Made by a program: the position numbers and the translations under genes. From contig NZ_BBMZ01000014.1 of the NCBI RefSeq assembly GCF_000759795.1, positions 111,441 through 175,440 of the forward strand: DNA of 64,000 nucleotides, read 5' to 3'. Numbering within the stretch: position 1 is the stretch's first letter; every line of letters starts with the position of its first letter. A model generated the notes under the pieces. The model saw only the letters and a program-made list of their open reading frames with translations. It was not told where the DNA came from and did not search any database. Of this stretch, positions 45,244-54,800 are shown one piece after another. The DNA comes from Pseudescherichia vulneris NBRC 102420 (GTDB taxonomy: Bacteria; Pseudomonadota; Gammaproteobacteria; Enterobacterales; Enterobacteriaceae).

Positions 45244-45768
45244 TCAGGCGTCGCGCTTGATCTTATCGATAATCGCCATCGCTTCCTGCATAAACCGAGC
45301 CTTTTCAGTGGTGGAGAGCGAGGCGATTTGTCGGGCCAGCGGGCCAAAGACTTCGGCATGGCTCATGATCCCCTGCACACCCTCTTTATGAATCACGCGC
45401 AGCAGCGCCTCACGCTCGCTATCATCCAGCGACGAGTAGACCATCGACCAGGCAAACTGCAGCGGATCGTCTACCGGCTTGGGCGTGGTATGCCATTTCG
45501 CCTCGGTCTCTTGTAATTTCCGCGAGTTACGGTCAGCGCCGCCGTAGGCCAGCCACTCCAGGGAGACGTTCTCCCGTTCCGCAATTTTTATTGCCACGTT
45601 AAATGAAGGATCGGTTCCTCGGCTGATGTAGTTATTCAGCGTGGAGTAGGGAAGCTGCCACTCTTCGGCCGCCGCCCGGGTGCTACGGTGACCAATCAGC
45701 AGTCTTAGCCTGTCCGCCAGCGTCTCCTGCCCGGCTGTACGGTATGAAATTGTCTCTTCGCCTTCCAT
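45244..45768 (-). CDS. Phage-CI-type transcriptional regulator
   Basis: 174 residues from the ATG at 45768; a GTG at 45837 would add 23 codons but would run through the repeat at 45800-45817. The N-terminal domain is the Bac_CI_repr fold: LADRLRLLIGHRSTRAAAEEWQLPYSTLNNYISRGTDPSFNVAIKIAERENVSLEWLAYGG. The C-terminal part is helical and lacks a LexA-like peptidase. It lies between divergent lysU and the Nlp-like/antiporter/decarboxylase genes, so it may control them in place of CadC. Confidence 0.75.
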   Translation of the reverse strand: MEGEETISYRTAGQETLADRLRLLIGHRSTRAAAEEWQLPYSTLNNYISRGTDPSFNVAIKIAERENVSLEWLAYGGADRNSRKLQETEAKWHTTPKPVDDPLQFAWSMVYSSLDDSEREALLRVIHKEGVQGIMSHAEVFGPLARQIASLSTTEKARFMQEAMAIIDKIKRDA

Positions 45769-45799
45769 TTTTAGTCCATCCGCGACGGTGTAGGTAGTC

Positions 45800-45886
45800 T
45801 GATCTTCATAGAGATCACAAAACGAGTTTAGAATCACAAATTCTTCAGATAACGCTTTTATTCATCTCAAAAGAGATCAATGATAC
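45800..45886. promoter_or_regulatory. Cluster of AGATCA/TGATCT half-sites upstream of the CI-like regulator
   Basis: TGATCT-N6-AGATCA (45800-45817) and ATCTC-AAAA-GAGAT (45864-45877), extended by AGATCA-A-TGAT. These share the half-site of the repeat upstream of lysU and suggest autoregulation by the CI-like protein. Confidence 0.5.
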
Positions 45887-45956
45887 TACCACGTTATCAC
45901 CTGGTGATTAACGTTCGGGATTATCCCATAGGGTTGAAGAAGAGGTTAGATGAATT

Positions 45957-46196
45957 ATGAGTAAAGTTGAAGCCACGCAGACGGACTGGTGTCGTATCGA
46001 CATTGTTGCCGCGCTTCACAAGCGCGGCTACTCGATACGTGAACTGTCGATTCAAGCCGGTCTCAAACCGGACACCTTAAAAAACGTGCTCTCACGCGCC
46101 TATCCAAAAGCAGAACGCATTATTGCCGACGCCATTGGTGTCGATCCTGCGCAGATCTGGCCCAGCCGTTACGCCAAGCAGAAGGATACGCACTAA
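45957..46196 (+). CDS. Nlp/SfsB/Ner-type HTH protein
   Basis: 79 residues of the Ner/Nlp family (DWCRIDIVAALHKRGYSIRELSIQAGLKPDTLKNVLSRAYPKAERIIADAIGVDPAQIWPSRY). The phage Mu Ner protein is a small negative regulator; Nlp/SfsB is its chromosomal relative. It lies between the CI-like regulator (divergent) and the antiporter gene (133 bases downstream, same strand). Probably a second regulator of the antiporter-decarboxylase pair. Confidence 0.85.
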   Translation: MSKVEATQTDWCRIDIVAALHKRGYSIRELSIQAGLKPDTLKNVLSRAYPKAERIIADAIGVDPAQIWPSRYAKQKDTH

Positions 46197-46329
46197 CAGA
46201 GGCACTCGCTGGCGGAAAGTCAACTCCGCCGTGCCGTTAATCATACCGTGCAGTAACACAGACGCATTATCAACAGGACAGTAATTAACGATTACTGCCA
46301 ATCTATTTTTATATCTGTAAGAGGGCATT

Positions 46330-47649
46330 ATGAGTCAGCCTGGAAATAAAATGGGTGTACTCCAGCTCACTGTATTAACCGCGGTTAATATGATGGGTTC
46401 GGGAATTATTATGCTGCCGACGAAATTAGCTGAGGTAGGAACAATATCTATTCTGTCGTGGTTGGTCACGGCATTAGGATCGCTGGCGCTGGCCTACGCT
46501 TTCTCTAAGTGTGGCCTGTTTAGTCAGAAAAGCGGCGGCATGGGTGGTTACGCAGAATATGCATTTGGTCAGTCCGGAAATTTTATTTCTAACTATACCT
46601 ATGCGATTAGCCTGTTAATTGCCAATATCGCGATTGCTATCTCTGCAGTGGGTTACGGCAGCGATTTCTTCGGCGTCGTACTCTCGCCGGTGGGTGCGTG
46701 CGTGGCCACCATCGGCGTGATATGGGTGACCACCATCTGTAACTTTGGCGGGGCAAAGATCACCGGGCGCATTGGCTCCGTGACCGTCTGGGGCGTGATT
46801 ATTCCTGTGGTCGGCCTGAGCATCTTTGGCTGGTTCTGGTTTAAGCCCTCGCTCTATATCAGCGCCTGGAACCCTAACCACAGCAGCTTCTTCTCTGCGG
46901 TCTCTACCTCTATTTCCATGACGCTATGGGCATTCCTCGGACTGGAATCTGCCTGCGCCAACATGGACGCGGTTGAGAACCCACAAAAGAATGTCCCTAT
47001 TGCCGTATTCGGCGGGACCCTGGCCTGCGCCGTCATTTATATCCTGTCGACCAACGTCATCTCCGGCATTGTTCCTAATGCCGACCTGCTGAACTCCACC
47101 GCACCGTTTGGCCTCGCTTACGCCAGTATGTTTACCCCCTTCGTGGGTAAAGTGGTGATGCTGCTGATGACCCTGGCCTGTATCGGTTCCCTGTTGGGGT
47201 GGCAGTTTACCGTCGGCCGCGTCTTTAAATCATCGGCGGATATCGGCTATTTCCCGCGTATTTTCTCCCGCGTGACAAAAGCCGACGCACCCGTGGTTGG
47301 CATGATTGTTCTTGGCATCATCCAGACCCTGCTGGCGCTAATGACCATTAGCCCCTCTCTGAATAAACAGTTTAACAGCCTGGTTAATCTGGCGGTCATT
47401 ACCAACCTTATTCCCTACGTGCTCTCAATGGCAGCGCTTATTCCCATGCAGCGCCTGGCCGGGGTCACTAAGTCCCAGTTCCGAATCAATGCCTGTACCG
47501 CCCTGATTGGCACCGTCTACAGCTTCTATGCCCTCTATGCATCTGGCGAAGAGGCGATGATGCTCGGCGCGCTCACTACCTTTGCGGGCTGGTCATTCTG
47601 GGGAATTTTTATTGATAAGCAAGATAAACACACAGTAATTAATAAATAA
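46330..47649 (+). CDS. PotE-type amino acid/polyamine antiporter
   Basis: A 439-residue APC-superfamily antiporter with 12 predicted helices. It follows E. coli PotE throughout (MGVLQLTVLTAVNMMGSGIIMLPTKLAEVGTIS, KSGGMGGYAEYAFG, TLWAFLGLESACANMD) and keeps residues reported for PotE substrate handling (Cys61, Glu76, Trp200, Glu206; PotE numbers are one higher). PotE itself exchanges putrescine for ornithine. Here it precedes a lysine decarboxylase by ten bases, so lysine/cadaverine exchange is the inferred job. It is not a CadB orthologue. Confidence 0.88.
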   Translation: MSQPGNKMGVLQLTVLTAVNMMGSGIIMLPTKLAEVGTISILSWLVTALGSLALAYAFSKCGLFSQKSGGMGGYAEYAFGQSGNFISNYTYAISLLIANIAIAISAVGYGSDFFGVVLSPVGACVATIGVIWVTTICNFGGAKITGRIGSVTVWGVIIPVVGLSIFGWFWFKPSLYISAWNPNHSSFFSAVSTSISMTLWAFLGLESACANMDAVENPQKNVPIAVFGGTLACAVIYILSTNVISGIVPNADLLNSTAPFGLAYASMFTPFVGKVVMLLMTLACIGSLLGWQFTVGRVFKSSADIGYFPRIFSRVTKADAPVVGMIVLGIIQTLLALMTISPSLNKQFNSLVNLAVITNLIPYVLSMAALIPMQRLAGVTKSQFRINACTALIGTVYSFYALYASGEEAMMLGALTTFAGWSFWGIFIDKQDKHTVINK

Positions 47650-47659
47650 GGATATTAAG

Positions 47660-49801
47660 ATGAAAACCATAGCAATAATGAATCATCCTGGCGTTATTTT
47701 TAAAGAGACCGCACTGCAGGAGCTGGGCCAGCGCTTAGGTGCCATGGATTTCCGTATTCTCTATCCCGAGGATGCCGACGATCTGCTGGGGCTCATTAAC
47801 AATAACGCCAAAATCTGTGGCGTTGTCATTGACTGGGATAGCTACAACCTCAGTCTGACCCAGCAGATCAGCGCGCTCAACGATCGGCTTCCGATGTATA
47901 TGTTTGCCAATAAAAACAGCGCGCTCGATCTGACGCTGCGTGACTTAGAGGCCAACATTCACTTTTTTGAGTATGCCCTCGATGTGGCCTGCGATATTGC
48001 CAATAAAATTCAGCAGGTGACGGAAGCCTACTACGATAAAATTCTGCCGCCGCTGACGAAGGCGCTGTTTAACTATGTGAACGCCGGAAAATACACTTTT
48101 TGTACACCCGGCCATATGTCGGGAACCGCGTTCCAGAAGAGTCCGGTGGGTAGCCTGTTTTACGACTTCTTTGGTGCCAACACCATGAAGTCAGATATCT
48201 CGGTATCGGTGACGGAGCTAGGCTCGCTGCTGGATCACTCCGGTCCGCATAAAGAAGCAGAGGAGTATATCGCCCGCACCTTTAACGCCGAACGTAGCTA
48301 TATGGTGACCAACGGCACCTCTACGGCCAATAAAATCGTCGGCATGTACTCCGCGCCAGTGAAAAGCACGGTGCTGATCGATCGTAACTGCCATAAATCC
48401 CTGACGCATCTGCTGATGATGAGCGACGTCACGCCGATCTACCTGCGGCCTACCCGTAACGCCTTCGGCATTTTAGGGGGCATTCCGCAGAGCGAGTTTT
48501 CACGTAGGGCGATCCAGCAGAAGGTTGACGCTACGCCAGGGGCAAGCTGGCCGGTGCACGCGGTGATCACCAACTCCACCTACGACGGCCTGCTGTATAA
48601 CACCGACTATATTAAGCAAAACCTTGAGGTGAAATCGATCCACTTTGATTCCGCCTGGGTGCCCTATACCAATTTCAACCCTATCTACAAAGGGCTGTGC
48701 GGCATGAGCGGCGAGCGCACTGAGGGCAAGGTGATCTATGAAACGCAGTCGACCCATAAGTTGCTGGCGGCATTCTCTCAGGCGTCCATGATCCATATTA
48801 AAGGTGACTTTAACGAGGAGACGTTTAACGAATCCTTTATGATGCACACCTCCACGTCGCCTCACTACGGTATCGTCGCCTCCATTGAGACCGCGGCGGC
48901 GATGATGGAAGGGAGCGCGGGTAAACGGCTGATGCAGGACGCTATCGATCGCGCTATCTCTTTCCGTCAGGAGATCAAAAAGCTTCGCGCCGAGAGCGAC
49001 GGTTGGTTCTTTGATGTCTGGCAGCCAGAGGATATCAGCACCACCGAGTGCTGGCCGCTGAAAGGGGAGGATGGCTGGCACGGCTTCAGGAACATTGATG
49101 ACAACCATATGCATCTGGATCCGGTGAAGGTGACGCTGTTAACGCCGGGAATGGATAAGCAGGGCGAAATGACGGAGCGCGGTATTCCAGCATGGATCGT
49201 CTCGAAGTACCTCGACTATCACGGTATCGTGGTTGAGAAGACCGGCCCCTACAATCTGCTGTTCCTGTTCAGCATCGGTATTGATGAAACCAAGGCGTTG
49301 AGCCTGCTGCGCGCCCTGACAGACTTCAAACGTGAGTACGACAGTAACCAGCGTATTAAAGAGATGATGCCAGCGCTCTATGCCCTCGATCCTGAGTTCT
49401 ATAAGGAGATGCGTATTCAGGAGCTGGCCCAGGGAATGCACGAGGTGATCGGTAAGCATAATCTGCCTGAGCTGATGTACCGCGCCTTTGAGACCTTACC
49501 AAAAATGGTGATGAACCCGTGGGCGGCGTGGCAGAAAGAGATTAACGGTGACATCGAGGAGGTCTATATCGATGAGATGATTGGCCGCGTCAATGCCAAT
49601 ATGATCCTGCCCTATCCGCCGGGCGTGCCGCTGGTTATGCCGGGCGAAATGCTAACGGAAGATAACCGTCCGGTGCTGGAGTTTATTCAGATGCTCTGCG
49701 AGATCGGCTCACACTATCCTGGATTTGAGACCGATATCCATGGCGCGTATCGCAAAGCAGATGGCAGATATACCATTAAAGTATTGAAAAATAATCACTA
49801 A
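47660..49801 (+). CDS. Lysine decarboxylase, LdcI/CadA-LdcC type
   Basis: A 713-residue PLP fold type I decarboxylase collinear with E. coli CadA (715 aa), not with ornithine decarboxylase SpeF. It has a wing domain (1-129), a PLP domain with the Schiff-base lysine Lys367 in STHK, and a C-terminal domain with ALYALDPEFYKEMRIQELAQ. It would convert lysine to cadaverine and consume a proton, an acid-stress response. Residues 206, 418, 565 and 585 match the E. coli ppGpp site, but residues 97 (Arg to Glu) and 417 (Lys to Glu) do not. Ten bases after the antiporter. Confidence 0.92.
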   Translation: MKTIAIMNHPGVIFKETALQELGQRLGAMDFRILYPEDADDLLGLINNNAKICGVVIDWDSYNLSLTQQISALNDRLPMYMFANKNSALDLTLRDLEANIHFFEYALDVACDIANKIQQVTEAYYDKILPPLTKALFNYVNAGKYTFCTPGHMSGTAFQKSPVGSLFYDFFGANTMKSDISVSVTELGSLLDHSGPHKEAEEYIARTFNAERSYMVTNGTSTANKIVGMYSAPVKSTVLIDRNCHKSLTHLLMMSDVTPIYLRPTRNAFGILGGIPQSEFSRRAIQQKVDATPGASWPVHAVITNSTYDGLLYNTDYIKQNLEVKSIHFDSAWVPYTNFNPIYKGLCGMSGERTEGKVIYETQSTHKLLAAFSQASMIHIKGDFNEETFNESFMMHTSTSPHYGIVASIETAAAMMEGSAGKRLMQDAIDRAISFRQEIKKLRAESDGWFFDVWQPEDISTTECWPLKGEDGWHGFRNIDDNHMHLDPVKVTLLTPGMDKQGEMTERGIPAWIVSKYLDYHGIVVEKTGPYNLLFLFSIGIDETKALSLLRALTDFKREYDSNQRIKEMMPALYALDPEFYKEMRIQELAQGMHEVIGKHNLPELMYRAFETLPKMVMNPWAAWQKEINGDIEEVYIDEMIGRVNANMILPYPPGVPLVMPGEMLTEDNRPVLEFIQMLCEIGSHYPGFETDIHGAYRKADGRYTIKVLKNNH

Positions 49802-50121
49802 CGTTGTGTGTACCTGGTGAACGGCGGGCCTGAAGCCCGCCGACGCCAGCGAGCTCACAAACTGTAGCAAATTGACACACTTTTGGTCAGCTTCATTTCG
49901 CAAGAGATAAGAAAGACTTATGAATTGAAGGGTGCGTAAACCCTACTTTTGCCTGATATCCTGTTGCAGAATATTACTGTCCGCTGGCCGTCAATGCGGG
50001 TTGCACTAAGCTTATTTTTACGCGGCGACGAAATATCTACTCTTTATACGCCGTGAGGTGAAAGAATTCTCTTTTACTGAATGCAGTATGATGTCTAATG
50101 TATTGATTCTGGAGGTCAGAA

Positions 50122-50313
50122 ATGGCAGAACATCGTGGTGGTTCTGGTAACTTCGCAGAAGATCGTGAAAAAGCATCAGAAGCAGGTCGTAAAGGTGGCC
50201 AGCACAGCGGGGGTAACTTCAAAAACGACCCTGAGCGCGCATCCGAAGCTGGCAAAAAAGGGGGCAAAAGTAGCCATGGTGGTGGCGGCCAAGGCGGCGG
50301 CGGTAACCGCTAG
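50122..50313 (+). CDS. ymdF: KGG-repeat stress protein YmdF
   Basis: 63 residues of the con-10/KGG family: repeated KGGQHSGGNF / ERASEAGKKGG blocks. E. coli YmdF and YciG belong here and are induced in stationary phase; YciG affects motility. GGAGG precedes the ATG. The 320 bases upstream (49802-50121) hold a GC hairpin after the decarboxylase stop (CGGCGGGC…GCCCGCCG) and AT-rich promoter-like sequence, but nothing else I can name. Confidence 0.9.
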   Translation: MAEHRGGSGNFAEDREKASEAGRKGGQHSGGNFKNDPERASEAGKKGGKSSHGGGGQGGGGNR

Positions 50314-50374
50314 ATGCCAGTACCATCGCAGCGTAAGATAAGTTAATAGTATGACCTCTCTTACGTTTGTCCCG

Positions 50375-50402
50375 CCGTCGGGTTCGCCCGACGGTTTTTT
50401 TA
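50375..50402 (+). terminator. Intrinsic terminator of ymdF
   Basis: CCGTCGGG/CCCGACGG stem with a TTCG tetraloop (50375-50394) and seven Ts. Confidence 0.9.
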
Positions 50403-50481
50403 TGCCTTTTTTCAGCTAAGCCGTTGAACTGCCTTCTCTACCATCGCACACTACGGGGCTTCGTCCTGGGCTGGTGGTAAA

Positions 50482-51399
50482 ATGACCCCGTTTTTCTCTC
50501 GCTATAAATTCTCTGTTAAGCCGCAAGAGGCACTTCTGATCCTCATCACCATGTTCTGGGGCGGCACGTTTTTGGCCGTTCAGTACGCGGTGACCCTGAG
50601 CGGCCCACTCTTTTTTGTCGGTCTGCGCTTTGCCACGGCAGCTATCGCGGTGGCGCTGCTCTCCCTTAAGGTGCTGCGCGGCATCACCTGGCTTGAGGTC
50701 AAGGCCGGGGTAGCAATCGGCGTCTCAATCGCCTTCGGCTATGGCCTGCAAACCTGGGGACTGCAAACCATCTCCAGCAGCAAGTCCGCTTTTATTACCG
50801 CAATGTATGTTCCGCTGGTGCCGCTATTGCAGTGGCTTTGCCTCGGCAGGCTGCCGGGGTTAATGTCCTGCGTAGGTATCGCTCTGGCCTTTGCCGGGCT
50901 GGTCCTGCTGGCAGGGCCGGAGGGTAATATGCTGGCGATGGGGGAGGGGGAGTGGATCACCCTGGTCAGCGCGGTAGCCATTGCCGCTGAAATTATTCTC
51001 ATCAGCGCCTGGGCGGGCAAGGTGGATATCCGGCGGGTCACCGTCATTCAGCTCGCCACCGCCTCGGTGGTGGCCTTTGCCGCCGCAGGTCCGGCGGGCG
51101 AATCGGTGCCGTCATTCTCACCTGCGCTGCTGCTGGTGGCCGCCGGGCTGGGTATCTTCAGTGCGATTATTCAGGTCACCATGAACTGGGCACAGCGCAG
51201 CGTATCCCCGACCCGGGCAACGGTGATCTATACCGGCGAACCGGTGTGGGCGGGTATTTTTGGGCGTCTGGCAGGGGAGCGTTTGCCGCTGCTGGCCCTG
51301 TTTGGCGGGGCGCTGATTGTGCTTGGGGTGCTGGTGAGCGAGCTTAAGCTCAGCAGAAAAAAAGCGCCGTCGGCGACGGCGTCGTTAAACGAAGAGTAG
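50482..51399 (+). CDS. EamA/DMT-family transporter
   Basis: 305 residues, ten predicted helices in two EamA repeats. The first repeat has LILITMFWGGTFLAVQYAVTLSGPLFFVGLRFA and the second WAQRSVSPTRATVIYTGEPVWAGIFGRLAGE, typical of exporter-type DMT proteins. The N-terminal 20 residues are polar and cytoplasmic. It stands alone between ymdF and a divergently oriented LprI-like gene. Substrate unknown. Confidence 0.82.
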   Translation: MTPFFSRYKFSVKPQEALLILITMFWGGTFLAVQYAVTLSGPLFFVGLRFATAAIAVALLSLKVLRGITWLEVKAGVAIGVSIAFGYGLQTWGLQTISSSKSAFITAMYVPLVPLLQWLCLGRLPGLMSCVGIALAFAGLVLLAGPEGNMLAMGEGEWITLVSAVAIAAEIILISAWAGKVDIRRVTVIQLATASVVAFAAAGPAGESVPSFSPALLLVAAGLGIFSAIIQVTMNWAQRSVSPTRATVIYTGEPVWAGIFGRLAGERLPLLALFGGALIVLGVLVSELKLSRKKAPSATASLNEE

Positions 51400-51409
51400 C
51401 ATTACGCGG

Positions 51410-51805
51410 TCAGTTCGTAGGCGGCAGGGGGCAGCTGAGATCGCCCTCTTCGCACTGCATCAGCGAGGCCAAAAAGGCTTCGCGTTCGGCGGTTTTATCG
51501 TGCAGACACTGGTTATGGATCATCGGCTGCACGCTTCCCCCTTCGGTACCGGAGGCGATCAACGCGCAGTCGGCATCGCGCACGCTAATCCACATCTGCT
51601 GTGCCTTCTTCAACAGCTCGCGCTGGGGTGCCGCCGCACGCTGCATGGCGGCCTGATACGTCTCATTGAGCTTTTTATCCGCGGCCTGATACTGCTGCGC
51701 GGTACAGCTGTTTAGATCGGACTGGGTGCTGGCATTGTCACACTCGTCCGCCAGCGCGCCGGTGCTCAGCAGCAAAGCCACGCCTGCAATAAGTAAATGT
51801 TTCAT
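51410..51805 (-). CDS. LprI/DUF1311-family periplasmic protein
   Basis: 131 residues with a Sec signal (MKHLLIAGVALLLSTGALA) and the DUF1311 pattern ECDNASTQSDLNSCTAQQYQAADKKLNETYQAAMQ, then MWISVRDADCALIASGTEGGSVQPMIHNQCL. Six cysteines could form three disulfides. It is a paralogue of the 41-kb LprI-like protein. The lysozyme-inhibitor function known for mycobacterial LprI is not demonstrated here. Confidence 0.8.
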   Translation of the reverse strand: MKHLLIAGVALLLSTGALADECDNASTQSDLNSCTAQQYQAADKKLNETYQAAMQRAAAPQRELLKKAQQMWISVRDADCALIASGTEGGSVQPMIHNQCLHDKTAEREAFLASLMQCEEGDLSCPLPPTN

Positions 51806-51815
51806 ATTGTCTCCG

Positions 51816-51848
51816 CAAAAAATAAGGCCCCGTTACCGGAGCCTTATT
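51816..51848 (-). terminator. Intrinsic terminator of putA
   Basis: Reading the minus strand, AATAAGGC…GCCTTATT (51821-51848) with an inner CCG/CGG pair and a GTAA loop is followed by Ts. It lies a few bases past the putA stop. Confidence 0.8.
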
Positions 51849-51857
51849 ATCATAGCC

Positions 51858-54800
51858 TTAGCCGATTGTCATCAGGCTGGCGTTGCCACCTGCTGCCGCG
51901 GTGTTGACACTCAGGGAGCGCTCCAGGTAGAGACGCTCCAGCACGATCGCCGTTTCGCCCCGGGCAAAGCCCTGCACCGAAACGATCGCCCCATCGCGGG
52001 CGGCAACCTGCTCGCAGATCGCCCGCAGCTGGTCAGAATCACCGTGGTAGATCACCGCGTCAAACGCTTGAGCCAGCAGCGTATCCGGCTTGGCAAAGGC
52101 GATGCGCTCTGCCACCGCAGGCGGCAGCTGCTTCGCCAGATCGCGATGCAGCCCATCTTCCGGCCACAATACCTTGCTGCCTACCGCCAGCACTGCCGCC
52201 AGCTGCACCAGCGCATCCTGCTCGTTGTCCGCCATGCAGAGCACGCTATCACGCGGCAGCAGCGTCCAGGTGTTGCGCTCGCCGGTCGGGCCAGGCAGCA
52301 GGCGCTGGGTACCGCTCTGCGCCTGTTCGCCAAACTGCTGGCAGAGTTCCACCAGCTCAGGGCGGCTGGTCGCCCAGGCGCTCAGCGCCTCCAGCGGCTG
52401 GGCCAGCACGCTGCGCAGTCGGGCATCCACCGGACGCACCGCGTCATGGCGTGCCAGGGTAACACCCAGCGCATTTTGTGGTCGGCTTGCCAGCAGACGG
52501 TAGAGATAGAGCGGCCCGCCCGCTTTAGGCCCGGTGCCTGAGAGCCCCTCTCCGCCAAACGGCTGGACGCCGACGACCGCACCCACCATGTTGCGGTTGA
52601 CGTAGAGGTTGCCCACGTAGGCGTTGCCGGTAACCTGAGCAATGGTTTCGTCGATACGGGTATGCACCCCGAGGGTCAAACCGTAGCCGGAGGCGTTAAT
52701 CTGGCGGATGGTCTCATCCAGCTGGCTGCGGCTGAAGCGCATCACGTGCAGCACCGGACCGAAGACCTCTTTTTTCAGCTCGTCGATGCTGTCCAGTTCG
52801 ATCAGCGTTGGCGCAACGAAGGTGCCGGTCTGCCACTCTTTCGCATCCTCGCTGTTTTCCCGCACCGCCTGGAACACCGGACGGCCTTTCGCCCGCATTG
52901 CCTGAATATGGCGCTCGATGGCATTTTTCGCCTCGGCGTCGATCACCGGGCCGATATCCGTCGACAGGCGGCCTGGGTTACCCATTCGGCTCTCTGCCAT
53001 CGCGCCACGCAGCATTTTCAGCGTATGGTCGGCGATATCCTCCTGCAGGCAGAGCAGACGCAGCGCCGAGCAGCGCTGGCCCGCGCTGTCAAACGCCGAG
53101 GCCATGACATCGACCACCACCTGCTCGGTCAGCGCCGAGGAGTCAACGATCATTGCATTCATACCGCCGGTTTCAGCGATCAGCGGGGTCGGACGACCCT
53201 GTGCGTCAAGGCGCGGCGCAATGCTGCGTTGCAGCAGGGTCGCGACCTCGGTCGAGCCGGTAAACATCACGCCGCGCACGCGGTTGTCGGCGGTCAGCTG
53301 TGCGCCAACGGTTTCGCCCCGGCCTGGCAGGAGCTGAACCACGCCGGCAGGCACGCCCGCTTCCCGCAGCAGGGCCACGCTCTGGGCGGCAATCAGCGGC
53401 GTCTGCTCTGCCGGCTTCGCCAGCACGCTGTTACCTGCCGCCAGGGCTGCGGCAACCTGTCCGGTAAAGATGGCCAGCGGGAAGTTCCATGGGCTAATAC
53501 AGACCACCGGGCCCAGCGGGCGGTGGGTCTCATTGTCGAAATCGTCTCGCACCTGGCCCGCGTAGTAGCGCAGGAAGTCCACCGCTTCGCGTACCTCGGA
53601 AATGGCGTTGCTAAAGGTTTTACCCGCTTCACGCACCAGAATACCGATCAGCTGCTGGGTCTGATCCTCCATCAGCATGGCGGCACGTTCCAGAATGGCG
53701 GCGCGCTCCTGAGGAGGGGTGGCAAACCAGATAGGGCCGGTATTTACCGCGCTCTCCAGCGCCTGCTCTACTTCCGCAGAGGTCGCTTCCCGCGCGTAGC
53801 CGACAATATCTTTCGGCTCGGCTGGGTTGATCACGGCAACCATCTCGCCGTCCTCTACCGGCTGCTCCAGCAGCGGCCCGGCCTGCCAGGTATGCAGTGC
53901 GCTGTTAAGCAGGGCAGAGGAGAGCGACGCCAGACGGTGCTCGTTCGCCAGATCCAGCCCGGCGGCGTTAACCCGGCCTTCGCCATAGAGATCCACCGGC
54001 AGGGGGATCTTCGGATGCGGCAGGCCAATCTGACCCTCCTGAGCCGCCAGTTTTTCAACGGCGCTCACCGGATCGGCCACCAGCTCGTCAAGAGGCAGGG
54101 TGGTGTCGGCGATGCGGTTAACAAAGGAGGTGTTCGCGCCGTTCTCCAGCAGGCGGCGGACCAGGTAAGCCAGCAGCGTCTCATGGGTGCCGACCGGGGC
54201 ATAGATACGGCAGGGGCGGTTCAGCTTGCCGTCGGCAATATTACCCACCACCTGCTCATAGAGCGGCTCGCCCATGCCGTGCAGGCACTGGAACTCATAC
54301 TGGCCCGGATAGTAGTTCTCCCCGGCAAGCTGGTAGATGGCAGCCAGGGTGTGGGCGTTGTGGGTCGCAAACTGCGGGTAGATCAGATTCGGTACGCTGA
54401 GCAGCTTTTTCGCGCAGGCGATATAGGAGACGTCGGTGTAGACCTTGCGGGTATAGACCGGGTAGCCCTCCAGCCCCTCAACCTGGGCGCGTTTGATTTC
54501 GCTATCCCAGTAGGCCCCTTTCACCAGACGGATCATCAGGCGGCGACGGCTGCGGGAGGCGAGATCGGTGAGGTAGTCAATGACAAACGGGCAGCGCTTC
54601 ATATAGGCCTGGATCACGAAGCCGATGCCGTTCCAGCCCGCCAGATCCGGATCGAAGCAGAGTTTTTCCAGCAGATCGAGGGAGATCTCCAGCCGATCCG
54701 CCTCTTCAGCGTCAATGTTGATCCCGATATCGTACTGGCGCGCCAGCAGGGTTAAGGACTTCAGGCGCGGATAGAGCTCGCTCATCACCCGCTCATACTG

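Noticed and set aside
47660..49801. Ornithine decarboxylase SpeF, suggested by the adjacent PotE-type antiporter
   Set aside because: Length (713), the wing domain, the STHK lysine at 367 and block-by-block agreement fit CadA/LdcI; SpeF (732 aa) has a different N-terminus and sequence.
52662..54755. 697-codon ORF antisense to putA
   Set aside because: Shadow of a GC-rich conserved gene; putA codon use and family match explain the sequence.
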